A stretch of 64,000 bases of DNA from Azospirillum sp. 412522 (GTDB taxonomy: Bacteria; Pseudomonadota; Alphaproteobacteria; Azospirillales; Azospirillaceae), in NCBI RefSeq assembly GCF_019805165.1, contig NZ_RWIJ01000004.1:65762-129761 (forward strand), read 5' to 3'. A model generated the notes under the pieces. It saw only the letters and a program-made list of their open reading frames with translations, did no database searches and was not told the origin of the DNA. The position numbers and the translations under genes were made by a program. Of the stretch, positions 27,056 through 35,280 are shown piece by piece (positions within the stretch are counted from its first letter, which is position 1; every line of letters starts with the position of its first letter).

Positions 27056-27697
27056 ATGGATCGGCCGCACCTTGCACCCGTCGTCCGACCGCAGCCGGCC
27101 CCAGAGGTCCGCCGCGCCGTCCGGACGGCGACGCCTTTGGCCCTGCTGACCGGTCTGGTTCTGGCGCTCGCCGCCTGCGAGACCGTGCCGCCGCCGCCCG
27201 CCTCGCCGCCGCCCGCGGCGGGCCTGCCGGACGGGCCGGCCAAGCCCTTCAGTTCCGGCAAGGGCTGGACCGTCACCATCCACAGCCCGCCCGGCGGCAA
27301 GGTCTTCTGCCTTGCCGAGCGTGGGATTCCGGTCGGCCAGAACGCCGCCCCGCGCCTGAGCTTCCGCACCGCCGCGGCCGAATCGGGCTTCATCCTGTCG
27401 GGCTTCACCCCGTCCGACAGCGGGGCGGCGGTGAAGCCCGGCGAACGCTACGACCTGACGGTCACGCCCGACCTGGGGCCGCGCCTGTCCCTGAGCGCCC
27501 GCGGTCTGCCGAACGGCAGCCTCTATGTCGCCGTGCCGACCAAGAGCTACCTGGAGGAGATGGAGCCGCTCGCCCGCGCCCACCGCGTCGGCTTCCGCAG
27601 CACCGGGCTGGGGGACATCGGCACGATGCTGCTGTCGGGGTCGTCCTGGGCGATCAACGCATCGGACGAGTGCCGGATCCTGCATGCGGAGTCGTGA
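27056..27697 (+). CDS. Putative lipoprotein of unknown function
   Basis: A 213-residue protein with a cationic N-terminus, a hydrophobic stretch LALLTGLVLALAACETVPPP that contains a lipobox (L-A-A-C), and a Pro-rich linker. The rest is a beta-rich domain beginning GKGWTVTIHSPPGGKVFCLA and ending NASDECRILHAES. I do not recognise the family. The long N-terminal region before the lipobox (about 40 residues) is unusual for a lipoprotein. The ATG at 27056 follows GGGGAGG. It lies divergently from dnaE and 46 bases before the next gene. Confidence 0.7.
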   Translation: MDRPHLAPVVRPQPAPEVRRAVRTATPLALLTGLVLALAACETVPPPPASPPPAAGLPDGPAKPFSSGKGWTVTIHSPPGGKVFCLAERGIPVGQNAAPRLSFRTAAAESGFILSGFTPSDSGAAVKPGERYDLTVTPDLGPRLSLSARGLPNGSLYVAVPTKSYLEEMEPLARAHRVGFRSTGLGDIGTMLLSGSSWAINASDECRILHAES

Positions 27698-27743
27698 CGG
27701 ACGGATGCGCGACCACGGCCTGCCGACAAGGAAGAGTGAGACG

Positions 27744-28250
27744 ATGAAGAGACTGTTCGTCACGGCGGTGGCCTTGGCCGCCGTCCTGGCCCAGCCGGCG
27801 ATGGTCCGGCCGGCGACGGCGCAGGAGGCGGTCGTGCCCGCCGGCGATGCCGAGGCGCTGTTCACCAGCCCCGACCCGGCGCTGAACGCCAACAAGCAGG
27901 TGGTTTATGGCATCATCCGCGATCTGCTGGAGGCGGGACATTGGGACATGGCCGACCGCTATCTCAGCGAGGAGTATGTCCAGCACAACCCCAACGCCGC
28001 CAGCGGCCGGGCCGCCGTGGTGGACTACTTCACCAAGGTGCGCCAGGTGAAGCCGCAGCCGATCTCCGCGAAGCTGAAGACGCCGATCGTCAGCGTGACG
28101 GCCGAGGGCGATCTGGTCGTCGTCGCCTACCCCCGGCAGGTCAAGGACCCCAAGCATCCGGCCGGCGGCTACAGCACCACCTGGTTCGACATGTGGCGCA
28201 TCCGGGACGGCAAGGCGGTCGAGCATTGGGATCCGGCCCTGCTGCCATAG
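27744..28250 (+). CDS. Exported SnoaL-like (NTF2-fold) protein
   Basis: A 168-residue protein with a clear signal peptide (MKRLFVTAVALAAVLAQPAM, cleavage near ATAQEA). The mature part shows a SnoaL-type polyketide-cyclase-like fold with DRYLSEEYVQHNPNAASGRA and FDMWRIRDGKAVEHWDPALL. Such exported forms are common and of unknown substrate. The ATG at 27744 is supported by a GAAGAGTGAG ribosome-binding region. It is followed by a hairpin at 28275-28293. Confidence 0.78.
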   Translation: MKRLFVTAVALAAVLAQPAMVRPATAQEAVVPAGDAEALFTSPDPALNANKQVVYGIIRDLLEAGHWDMADRYLSEEYVQHNPNAASGRAAVVDYFTKVRQVKPQPISAKLKTPIVSVTAEGDLVVVAYPRQVKDPKHPAGGYSTTWFDMWRIRDGKAVEHWDPALLP

Positions 28251-28274
28251 GCCGGGCCGGTCTTCGCGCGGCAG

Positions 28275-28293
28275 CCCTGCGGCCGGCGCAGGG
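28275..28293 (+). terminator. CCCTGCG-N5-CGCAGGG hairpin
   Basis: Seven-base perfect stem with a 5-base loop, located 25 bases after the SnoaL-like gene stop. No U-tract follows, so it is only a candidate terminator. Confidence 0.45.
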
Positions 28294-28340
28294 TGGCGAT
28301 GGATTGACCCTTCCATCGGCCAGCCGCTAGCTTTCCCGTC

Positions 28341-29228
28341 ATGCGCGCTTCCCACATCCTGCTCGCCGTGGCGGTCGCCGCGGTCTGGGGCTTCAACTTC
28401 GTCGCGATCAAGGTCGGATTGCGCGATTTCCCGCCGCTGCTCTTCTCCTGCCTGCGCTTCGCGCTGGCGGCGCTGCCGGTCCTGGTTCTGGGCTGGCGCA
28501 AGGGGCCGCCGGTGCCCTGGCGCTTCGTGATCGGCATCGGCGTGATGCTGGGGGTGGTGAAGTTTCCGCTGCTGTATCTGGGCATCGATGCCGGCATGCC
28601 GGCGGGGCTGGCCTCGCTGGTTCTCCAGTCCCAGGCCTTCTTCACCGCCATCTTCGCCGCCTTCATGCTGGGCGACCGGCCGGGACCGCGGCAGGTCGGC
28701 GGCATGGTCGTCGCCTTCGCCGGAGTCGGGCTGATCGCGCTGGAGATGCCGACGGGCGACTCGCTGCTCGGCCTCGGGCTGACGCTGGCCGCCGCCGCCG
28801 CCTGGGGTGTGGCGAACATCGTGATGAAGCAGGCCAAGGCCCCCGACCTGTTCAGCCTGATGGTCTGGGTCAGTCTGGTCCCGCCGCTGCCGGTGCTGGC
28901 GATGTCGCTGGCGCTGGAGGGGCCGGATCGCATCGCCCATGCCTTCACCACCCTGACCTTCGTCGGGGTCGGCTCGCTGCTCTATATCGCGGCGGCGGCG
29001 ACGCTGTTCGGCTTTGCCGCCTGGGGCTTCCTGATGCGGCATTATCCGGCCAGCCTGGTCGCTCCCTTCTCCCTGCTGGTGCCGATTTTCGGCATGAGTT
29101 CCAGTGCCCTGCTGCTGGGCGAGACCTTCACCGCCGCCAAGCTGGCCGGTGGGCTGCTGGTCTTCGCCGGGTTGGCCCTGTCGGTGCTGAAGCTCCCGGC
29201 TCCGGCACGGGCGCGGGCCCGATCATAG
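28341..29228 (+). CDS. EamA/DMT superfamily transporter
   Basis: A 295-residue inner-membrane permease with ten hydrophobic helices in two EamA halves. It opens AVAAVWGFNFVAIKVGLRDF, and the second half starts ALTLAAAAAWGVANIVMKQA with slight changes; both carry the conserved A-x-x-W-G. It resembles the YdcZ/RhaT-like amino acid or metabolite exporters, such as O-acetylserine/cysteine exporter EamA. The substrate cannot be assigned. The ATG at 28341 is the only sensible start. It is followed by a hybrid kinase on the same strand after 73 bases. Confidence 0.88.
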   Translation: MRASHILLAVAVAAVWGFNFVAIKVGLRDFPPLLFSCLRFALAALPVLVLGWRKGPPVPWRFVIGIGVMLGVVKFPLLYLGIDAGMPAGLASLVLQSQAFFTAIFAAFMLGDRPGPRQVGGMVVAFAGVGLIALEMPTGDSLLGLGLTLAAAAAWGVANIVMKQAKAPDLFSLMVWVSLVPPLPVLAMSLALEGPDRIAHAFTTLTFVGVGSLLYIAAAATLFGFAAWGFLMRHYPASLVAPFSLLVPIFGMSSSALLLGETFTAAKLAGGLLVFAGLALSVLKLPAPARARARS

Positions 29229-29301
29229 GCCGGTTGGGGGCCGGCGGCAGGAACCAAAGCCGTCAAGGTCCTATTAACCTCGATAAGCTTGACGCGACGC
29301 T

Positions 29302-31635
29302 ATGGCGTCCGGATCATTCCGGTCGATTGTTGCGTCACTAAACCATGGGCAAGCTTTGATCTCTCCCGAAAGGACCGCGCAGCCGAACGGTGGAATGCCG
29401 GTTCCGCCGGTCCGGCACTGGCTGGCCCATCTGCGCGCCAGCCGGCCGCTGCGCGTCCTGCTGCTGATCGGCGGGCTGTCGGTCGCCGTGCTGCTGACGG
29501 CGACGCTCCACTACATCGCCAGCATGCGCGACCGCGAGCTGGAGGGGGCGGAGCGCGAGCTGTCCACCCTGAACCTGTCGCTGGCGGAACAGACGGCCAG
29601 CGCGACGCAGAGCGTCGATCTGGTGCTGACCACCATCATCGAGCAGCTGAAGTCGGACGGGATCGACACGCCGGAGGAGTATGTCCGCCGGATGGGCGGG
29701 CGCGACACCTACCAGATGCTGCGGGCGCGGATCACCGGCCTGCCGCAGCTGGATGCGGTGACGATGATCGCGTCCGACGGGCATCTGATCAACTTCTCGC
29801 GCTATTACCCGATCCCGCCGGTCAACGTGGCCGACCGGGACTATTTCATCTATCTGCGTGACCACGACACGACGGATCCGTTCATCAGCGAGCCGGTGCG
29901 CAACCGCGGCAACGGCAGCTGGACCGTCTATCTGGCCCGCAGGGTCAGCGGGCCGGACGGCAGCTTCGTCGGGCTGGTGCTGGGCGCCATCGAACTGAGC
30001 TATTTCGAAAGGATCTACAAGGCGTTGCAGCCCGACAGCGAAGGCAGCATCAGCCTGTGGCGGCGCGACGGCATCCTGCTCGCCCGCCATCCGGCGCGGC
30101 CGGACATCGGCAAGTCGCTGGGCCAGCGCCGTTTCCTGCAGGTGCTGGAGCATGCGCGGTCCGGCGTCTATCTCTCCAGCGCCGGGCTTCCCAGTGTCGG
30201 GCTGAATGACGGCGCCCGTCTGGTGGCGACGCGGGCGCTGGCCGATTACCCGCTGGTCGTCAACGTGACCCGCAGGCTGGACGCGGTGCTGAGCGAGTGG
30301 CGCATCCAGGCCTGGACCATCGGGGCGGCAGGCACCGTCGGCATCGCGGCGCTGCTGCTGTCGCTGTGGGCGCTGGCCCGCCAGTTCAGCGCCTACGAGG
30401 CGGCGGCACGGGCGATGGACGCCGCCCGGCGCGCCGTGGAGGGGCGGGAGCAGGCCGAGCAGGCCCTGCGCCAGAGCCAGAAGATGGAGGCGATCGGCCA
30501 GCTGACCGGCGGCGTCGCCCATGATTTCAACAATCTGCTCCAGGCCATCGGCATCAACCTGCACGTCATCGACAGCCGCACCGAGGACGAGCACATCGCC
30601 GGCCCCGCCCGTCTGGCCTTGCAGGCGGTGGAGCGGGGAGCCACCCTGACCCAGCATCTTCTGGCCTTTTCGCGCCGGCAGCAGCTGCGACCGATCCCGG
30701 TCGACGTCGCCGGGCTGGTGGAGCGGACCAGCCGCCTGCTCGGCCGCACGCTCGGCCAGTCGGTGCGGATCGAGACGGAGGTGGCGCCCGGCCTGTGGCC
30801 GGCGATGATCGACCCGACCCAGCTGGAAATGGCGCTGCTGAACCTGGCGCTGAACGCCCGCGACGCCATGCCCGATGGCGGTACGCTGTGGATCCTGGCC
30901 GGCAACCGGACGGTTGGCGCCGGTCCGGTGCCGCTGCAGGTGGAGGGGCTGGGGCCCGGCGATTACGTGGTTCTGCGGGTGCGCGACACCGGCACCGGCA
31001 TGCCGGCCGAGGTCGCCGCCCGCGCCTTCGAACCCTTCTTCACCACCAAGGAGGTCGGGCGCGGCACCGGGCTGGGCCTCAGCATGGTGCATGGTCTGGC
31101 GACCCAATCCGGCGGCGGGGTGGAGCTGGACAGCCGGCAGGGGCTGGGCACCACGGTGACGCTCTATCTGCCCCGTGCGTTTCAGGCGGCGGATACGCCC
31201 GCCGCTTCTCCGTCTCCGCCCCCGGCGCGGGGGAAGCCGGCTTCGCGCGCAACCGCCATGGGGTCCGGCTGCGCCGTCCTGCTGGTGGACGACGAGGAAC
31301 TGGTCCGCTCCGCCATCGCCGGCTATCTGGAGCAGGCGGGCTTCGCGGTGCGCGAGGCGGCCGACGCGGCGGCGGCGCTGTCCCTGCTCGATCAGGGGTT
31401 CCGGCCCGATGTGATCGTCACCGACCACATGATGCCGGGGATGACCGGGCTGGACATGGTCCGCACCCTGCGCGCCCGCAGCGACGAGACGCCGATCCTG
31501 ATGGTCACCGGCTATGCCGAGGATCTGACCTCCACCGCCGCGGCTCAGGAGGTGGCGCTGACCGTGCTGTCCAAGCCGATCGAACCGTCGCGGCTGGTCC
31601 GCTCCATCCGCGACATGGCGGCGGTCGAGGGCTGA
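29302..31635 (+). CDS. Hybrid histidine kinase with PDC/dCACHE sensor
   Basis: A 777-residue membrane kinase. A first helix near 50-70 and a second near 337-358 enclose a double-Cache periplasmic sensor (DAVTMIASDGHLINFSRYYP near 150-170; LWRRDGILLARHPARPDIG near 252-270). HisKA carries LTGGVAHDFNNLLQAIGINL with His 407. The ATPase shows LNLALNARDAMPDGG, DTGTGMP and GRGTGLGLSMVHGLATQSGG. The C-terminal receiver LLVDDEELVRSAIAGYLEQA has its acceptor Asp at 708. The start is uncertain: the ATG at 29302 lacks a ribosome-binding site and the ATG at 29395 is an alternative. The output regulator is not obvious. Confidence 0.9.
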   Translation: MASGSFRSIVASLNHGQALISPERTAQPNGGMPVPPVRHWLAHLRASRPLRVLLLIGGLSVAVLLTATLHYIASMRDRELEGAERELSTLNLSLAEQTASATQSVDLVLTTIIEQLKSDGIDTPEEYVRRMGGRDTYQMLRARITGLPQLDAVTMIASDGHLINFSRYYPIPPVNVADRDYFIYLRDHDTTDPFISEPVRNRGNGSWTVYLARRVSGPDGSFVGLVLGAIELSYFERIYKALQPDSEGSISLWRRDGILLARHPARPDIGKSLGQRRFLQVLEHARSGVYLSSAGLPSVGLNDGARLVATRALADYPLVVNVTRRLDAVLSEWRIQAWTIGAAGTVGIAALLLSLWALARQFSAYEAAARAMDAARRAVEGREQAEQALRQSQKMEAIGQLTGGVAHDFNNLLQAIGINLHVIDSRTEDEHIAGPARLALQAVERGATLTQHLLAFSRRQQLRPIPVDVAGLVERTSRLLGRTLGQSVRIETEVAPGLWPAMIDPTQLEMALLNLALNARDAMPDGGTLWILAGNRTVGAGPVPLQVEGLGPGDYVVLRVRDTGTGMPAEVAARAFEPFFTTKEVGRGTGLGLSMVHGLATQSGGGVELDSRQGLGTTVTLYLPRAFQAADTPAASPSPPPARGKPASRATAMGSGCAVLLVDDEELVRSAIAGYLEQAGFAVREAADAAAALSLLDQGFRPDVIVTDHMMPGMTGLDMVRTLRARSDETPILMVTGYAEDLTSTAAAQEVALTVLSKPIEPSRLVRSIRDMAAVEG

Positions 31636-31655
31636 CTCCAAACGGAATCCCCATG

Positions 31656-31681
31656 GGAACACAGCAGGGCGCCGTGGCGTT
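31656..31681 (+). promoter_or_regulatory. EcfG-type general stress promoter
   Basis: GGAAC (31656-31660), 17 bases, CGTT (31678-31681): an exact EcfG consensus. The expected start is about 30-35 bases before the ATG of the DUF2892 gene. Confidence 0.7.
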
Positions 31682-31721
31682 GGAAGGACGATCCCAGTCC
31701 ATTCCAGTTTCCGGAGCAGCC

Positions 31722-32033
31722 ATGAACGCCCAATCCACGATCCGCAACGCCTATGACAGCGTGTTCGAAGGCCACACCAACCTGGGCATGGGCGAGCGCA
31801 TCGTCTCGACCGGCCTCGGCCTTGCCGTCGCGGCGGGCGGCCTGCGCAAGGGCGCCAGCATTCCCGGCGCGATCATGGGCCTGGTCGGCGCCGCCCTGGT
31901 CGCCCGCGGCATGAGCGGCCATTGCCCGCTGAAGGACCGCCTGTCCGGCGATCGCCAGGACCGGCTCGGCCACGGCGACTCCTATGGCGAGTCGGACGGC
32001 GTCGGCCACTCGCGCATGGCGGAAACCTACTGA
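31722..32033 (+). CDS. DUF2892 family small membrane protein
   Basis: A 103-residue protein with two hydrophobic helices around residues 27-63. It contains NLGMGERIVSTGLGLAVAAG and ALVARGMSGHCPLKDRLSGD, the DUF2892 pattern that ends in G-H-C-P. The C-terminal 35 residues are charged and Gly-rich. The family is frequent in stress and oxygen-related loci. The ATG at 31722 follows GGAG at six bases. The perfect EcfG-type promoter in front makes it a likely member of the general stress regulon. Confidence 0.85.
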   Translation: MNAQSTIRNAYDSVFEGHTNLGMGERIVSTGLGLAVAAGGLRKGASIPGAIMGLVGAALVARGMSGHCPLKDRLSGDRQDRLGHGDSYGESDGVGHSRMAETY

Positions 32034-32239
32034 ACGGCCCCTGAACGGCGCGTGGCCGGGCCGGTTCCGTTCACCGATCGTCGCATTCCATTCACAGGAA
32101 TGCGCGATGCCGTTAACCCTGATGGTGAATTGTTGGGCAGACCAGCGACGGGGTGAAGACCGGGAAGCGCAGGTGTGACATCCTGCGGGACCCGGGCTGC
32201 CGCCCCCGACCTGTCGTCCCGCTCAGGAGATTCACCCTT

Positions 32240-34012
32240 ATGTGGTTCCCCGCTTTCCGATCCCGTTCGACCGTCGCGGCGGTGGCGGCGCTCTGCGTCG
32301 GCTCGGCCCTGGCGCTGCCGGCGCCGGCACTCGCTCAGAAGGCCGCCACCGCCGCGCCGGCCTCCGTTCGTTACGACATCGGCTACGACATCTTCTATCC
32401 CGTCCGCAGCCAGAACGGGATGGTGGCCTCCGAGCACCGGCTGGCGACGGAGATCGGCGTCGACATCCTCAAGCGCGGCGGCAACGCGGTCGATGCGGCG
32501 GTGGCCGTCGGCTTCGCGCTGGCGGTGGTGCTGCCGAATGCCGGCAACATCGGCGGCGGCGGCTTCATGGTCGTCCATGACGCCAAGAGCGGCAAGGACG
32601 TCGCCATCGACTTCCGCGAGATGGCGCCGGCCAAGGCCTTCCGCGACATGTATCTGGACCAGCAGGGCAAGGTCGTTCCCGACCGCTCGCTCTACACCCA
32701 TCTGGCGGTCGGCATCCCCGGCACCGTCGCCGGCCTTGCCCACGCGCTGGAAAAATACGGCACGATGAAGCTGGCCGACGTGCTGGCCCCGGCGATCAAG
32801 CTGGCGCGCGAGGGCTACACCGTCACGCCGCAGCTCGCCGGACTGCTGGAGGTCGAGCGCGACCATCTGGCCGCCTGGGACGCTACCCGCGCCGTCTTCT
32901 TCAAGGACGGCCGCCCGCTGACCGCCGGCGAGACGCTGGCCAACCCCGACCTCGCCAACTCGCTGGAGATGATCGCCCAGCAGGGACCCAAGGCCTTCTA
33001 CGAGGGTGCCATCGCCGAGAGGATCGCGGCCGAGATGGCGAAGCACGGCGGCTACATCACCAAGGACGACCTCAAGGCCTACAAGGTGGTGGAGCGCGAG
33101 CCGGTCAGCGGCAGCTACCGCGGCTATACGGTCAAGTCGATGCCGCCGCCCAGCTCCGGCGGCACGCACATCATCCAGATGCTGAACATCCTGGAGCGCT
33201 GGCCGCTGAAGGAGTACGGCCCCGACAGCGCCCGGTCGATCCATTTGATGGCGGAGGCGATGAAGCTCGCCTATGCCGACCGCTCCGAATATCTGGGCGA
33301 TCCCGACTTCACCAAGGTTCCGGTGAAAGGCCTGACCTCGCGCAAATACGCCGACGAGCTGGCGGCGAAGATCGATCCGGAGAAGGCGACCCCGGCCAGC
33401 AGCATCAAGCCCGGCAAGCTGGCGCCCTACGAGAGCGACCAGACCACCCATTTCTCGGTGGCGGACAACCAGGGCAGCGTCGTCAGCACCACCTACACGC
33501 TGAACCTCAACTTCGGCAGCGGAATCGTCGCCGAGGGCACCGGCATCCTGCTGAACAACGAGATGGACGATTTCTCGGCCAAGCCGGGCGTGCCCAACGC
33601 CTTCGGCCTGGTCGGCGGCGACGCCAACGCCGTCCAGCCCTTCAAGCGGCCGCTCAGCTCGATGTCGCCGACCATCGTGCTGAAGGACGGCAAGCCCTGG
33701 CTGGTCACCGGCAGCCCCGGCGGCAGCCGCATCATCACCACCACCATGGAGACGGTGATCGACCACATCGACTTCGGCATGAACCCGGCCGAGGCCGCCG
33801 CCCTGCCGCGCGTCCATCACCAGTGGACCCCCGACGAGCTGCGGGTGGAGAAGGGCCTCAGCCCCGACACCGTCCGCCTGCTGGAGCAGATGGGCCACAA
33901 GGTGGCGGTGAAGCCGACGATGGGCCGCACCCAGACCATCCAGCTGCGCGAGGACGGGCTGTACGGCTATTCCGACCCGCGCAACCCCGACGGCATGACG
34001 TTGGGCTACTGA
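32240..34012 (+). CDS. ggt: Gamma-glutamyltransferase
   Basis: Periplasmic enzyme that hydrolyses or transfers the gamma-glutamyl group of glutathione and related peptides. The 590-residue precursor has a signal peptide (ending PAPALAQKA) and starts its mature part with FYPVRSQNGMVASEHRLATE. The autoprocessing site with the catalytic Thr is in SDQTTHFSVADNQGSVVSTT near residue 400. Downstream signatures are GILLNNEMDDFSAKPGVPN, PLSSMSPTIVLKDGKPWLV and TGSPGGSRIITTTMETVID. The ATG at 32240 follows AGGAGA. The last codons (GGC TAC TGA) form the first unit of a tandem repeat that continues after the stop. Confidence 0.95.
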   Translation: MWFPAFRSRSTVAAVAALCVGSALALPAPALAQKAATAAPASVRYDIGYDIFYPVRSQNGMVASEHRLATEIGVDILKRGGNAVDAAVAVGFALAVVLPNAGNIGGGGFMVVHDAKSGKDVAIDFREMAPAKAFRDMYLDQQGKVVPDRSLYTHLAVGIPGTVAGLAHALEKYGTMKLADVLAPAIKLAREGYTVTPQLAGLLEVERDHLAAWDATRAVFFKDGRPLTAGETLANPDLANSLEMIAQQGPKAFYEGAIAERIAAEMAKHGGYITKDDLKAYKVVEREPVSGSYRGYTVKSMPPPSSGGTHIIQMLNILERWPLKEYGPDSARSIHLMAEAMKLAYADRSEYLGDPDFTKVPVKGLTSRKYADELAAKIDPEKATPASSIKPGKLAPYESDQTTHFSVADNQGSVVSTTYTLNLNFGSGIVAEGTGILLNNEMDDFSAKPGVPNAFGLVGGDANAVQPFKRPLSSMSPTIVLKDGKPWLVTGSPGGSRIITTTMETVIDHIDFGMNPAEAAALPRVHHQWTPDELRVEKGLSPDTVRLLEQMGHKVAVKPTMGRTQTIQLREDGLYGYSDPRNPDGMTLGY

Positions 34013-34066
34013 GGGGGCTACTGAGGGGGCTACCGAGGGGGGCTACCGAGGGGGGCTACCGACGGG
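34004..34066 (+). repeat. Tandem repeat GGGCTAC(T/C)GAGG starting at the ggt stop
   Basis: Five units of 12-14 bases, GGGCTACTGAGG twice and GGGCTACCGAGGG-like three times, run from the last sense codons of ggt into the intergenic region. The first two units contain an in-frame TAC-TGA context. Slippage expansion is the likely origin. Confidence 0.8.
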
Positions 34067-34128
34067 AGGGCTGCGGACCACAGACGGACCCACTGTTCGG
34101 ACGGCATCGTCCGGAAGGGAAGAAGGGG

Positions 34129-34148
34129 CGCCCGGCGACGGCCGGGCG
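34129..34148 (+). terminator. CGCCCGGC-GACG-GCCGGGCG hairpin
   Basis: A perfect 8-base GC stem with a 4-base loop, 117 bases after the ggt stop, preceded by a weaker CGGACG-GCAT-CGTCCG hairpin and followed by TCACAATT. A second, AT-rich inverted repeat (AAAAGC/GCTTTT) lies at about 34171-34187. The rest of 34067-34320 holds no gene that I can support. Confidence 0.5.
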
Positions 34149-34320
34149 TCACAATTCCCGTATACAAAGAAAAAGCGGCGTGCTTTTGTAACCCTCGATC
34201 CGCCGTGCCGAGCGGCGCGGGGTCGCGATGGCTTGCGCCGGTCCGGGAGAGGCAACGGAACAGTTGGCTTAAGGCGGGCCGGTCGGTTAGCCTTTGCAGG
34301 AGTGAACCGGAGCATTTGCC

Positions 34321-34716
34321 GTGGACAAGGCCTTGGTCGAAAAGAACCGCGAGTGGACCTATCAGCGTGAAGGAAAGCAGCCCGTCACCATCCGGGTCGC
34401 CGATTTCGAACGCGAGGGGAAGCGCATCGTCGCTTTCCTGGAACAGACCGACATCGCCAAGGCGGCCGGATCGCCCCAGCCGGCCGTGAATGATTGGCCC
34501 CGCATCGCCGAGGCCTACGCGAAGGAACAGGGCGTGTCGCTGAGCGACATCTATTGGTATGAGCTGCACCCCCGCCGCTTCGCGAATGGCCGCCCCAACG
34601 TGTCGGAATACCGCCCCGGCATGGCAGAATGGCGGTTCGAGACCAGCATCCCGCTCGCCCGCGCCATCGTGGAGCAGCTGGGATTCGATCCCGACAATTT
34701 GCCGCTCGACATCTGA
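34321..34716 (+). CDS. Hypothetical protein, 131 residues
   Basis: A soluble protein starting at GTG (34321), with GGAG nine bases upstream. The chain has a helix-rich, charged composition with DWPRIAEAYAKEQGVSLSDI and YWYELHPRRFANGRPNVSEY in the centre and RAIVEQLGFDPDNLPLDI at the end. There is no signal peptide, membrane segment or Cys. Codon use is typical, so it is likely real, but I do not recognise the family. It stands alone between ggt and the surface-antigen-like gene. Confidence 0.68.
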   Translation: MDKALVEKNREWTYQREGKQPVTIRVADFEREGKRIVAFLEQTDIAKAAGSPQPAVNDWPRIAEAYAKEQGVSLSDIYWYELHPRRFANGRPNVSEYRPGMAEWRFETSIPLARAIVEQLGFDPDNLPLDI

Positions 34717-34839
34717 TCGCGCCGCATGCCGCCCGCCGCGCGCAGCCTCTGTGATGCGCCGCGGGACCGGTGTATGATGGGGACATGAGCCAAGCGGCCG
34801 GCGGAGCGGTTTCCGCGGGCCGCGACCGGGAGACAGGCG

Positions 34840-35256
34840 ATGAAGACGGTGCGGAGGGCGGTCGCCCTGGGTGCTGCGATGCTGGCGGTCGGTGCCGCCG
34901 CGGTGATGTCCGTTCCGGGCGCCGCGCAGGCGCGCGCGTCGGTGTCGGTCGGCATCGGCGTCGGGCCGGTCTTCCCCGGCTATGGCTATTACCACCCCTA
35001 CCGTTACTACGCGCCGCCGGTGGTGCAGTATTACGCGCCGCCGCCCGTCGTCTACGCTCCCGCGCCGCCGGTGGTGCAGTACTACGCACCGCCGCCGGCC
35101 GCGGTCAGCGCCGATCCGGCCGGTCCGGTCTATTATTCGCGCAGCGGGCAGCAGTGCCGCGAATACCAGAGCAGCGCCATGGTCGGCGGCCGGCCGCAGC
35201 CGGTCTACGGCACCGCCTGTCTCCAGTCCGACGGCACCTGGCGCATCGTGAATTGA
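34840..35256 (+). CDS. Exported Tyr/Pro-rich surface-antigen-like protein
   Basis: A 138-residue secreted or envelope protein. A signal peptide (residues 1-32, ending GAAQARAS) is followed by a Tyr-Pro-rich region with repeated VVQYYAPPP blocks (about 60-92). The C-terminal domain QQCREYQSSAMVGGRPQPVY with TACLQSDGTWRIVN resembles the end of 17-kDa rickettsial-type outer-membrane antigens, with two Cys that may pair. The exact role is unknown. It converges on the HD-GYP gene, with 24 bases between the stops. Confidence 0.75.
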   Translation: MKTVRRAVALGAAMLAVGAAAVMSVPGAAQARASVSVGIGVGPVFPGYGYYHPYRYYAPPVVQYYAPPPVVYAPAPPVVQYYAPPPAAVSADPAGPVYYSRSGQQCREYQSSAMVGGRPQPVYGTACLQSDGTWRIVN

Positions 35257-35280
35257 CGGTGCCGGGGGCCTGTCCGGCCC

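Noticed and set aside
29250-29275. GGAAC upstream of the dCACHE hybrid kinase
   Set aside because: No CGTT at 16 or 17 bases (TATT instead).
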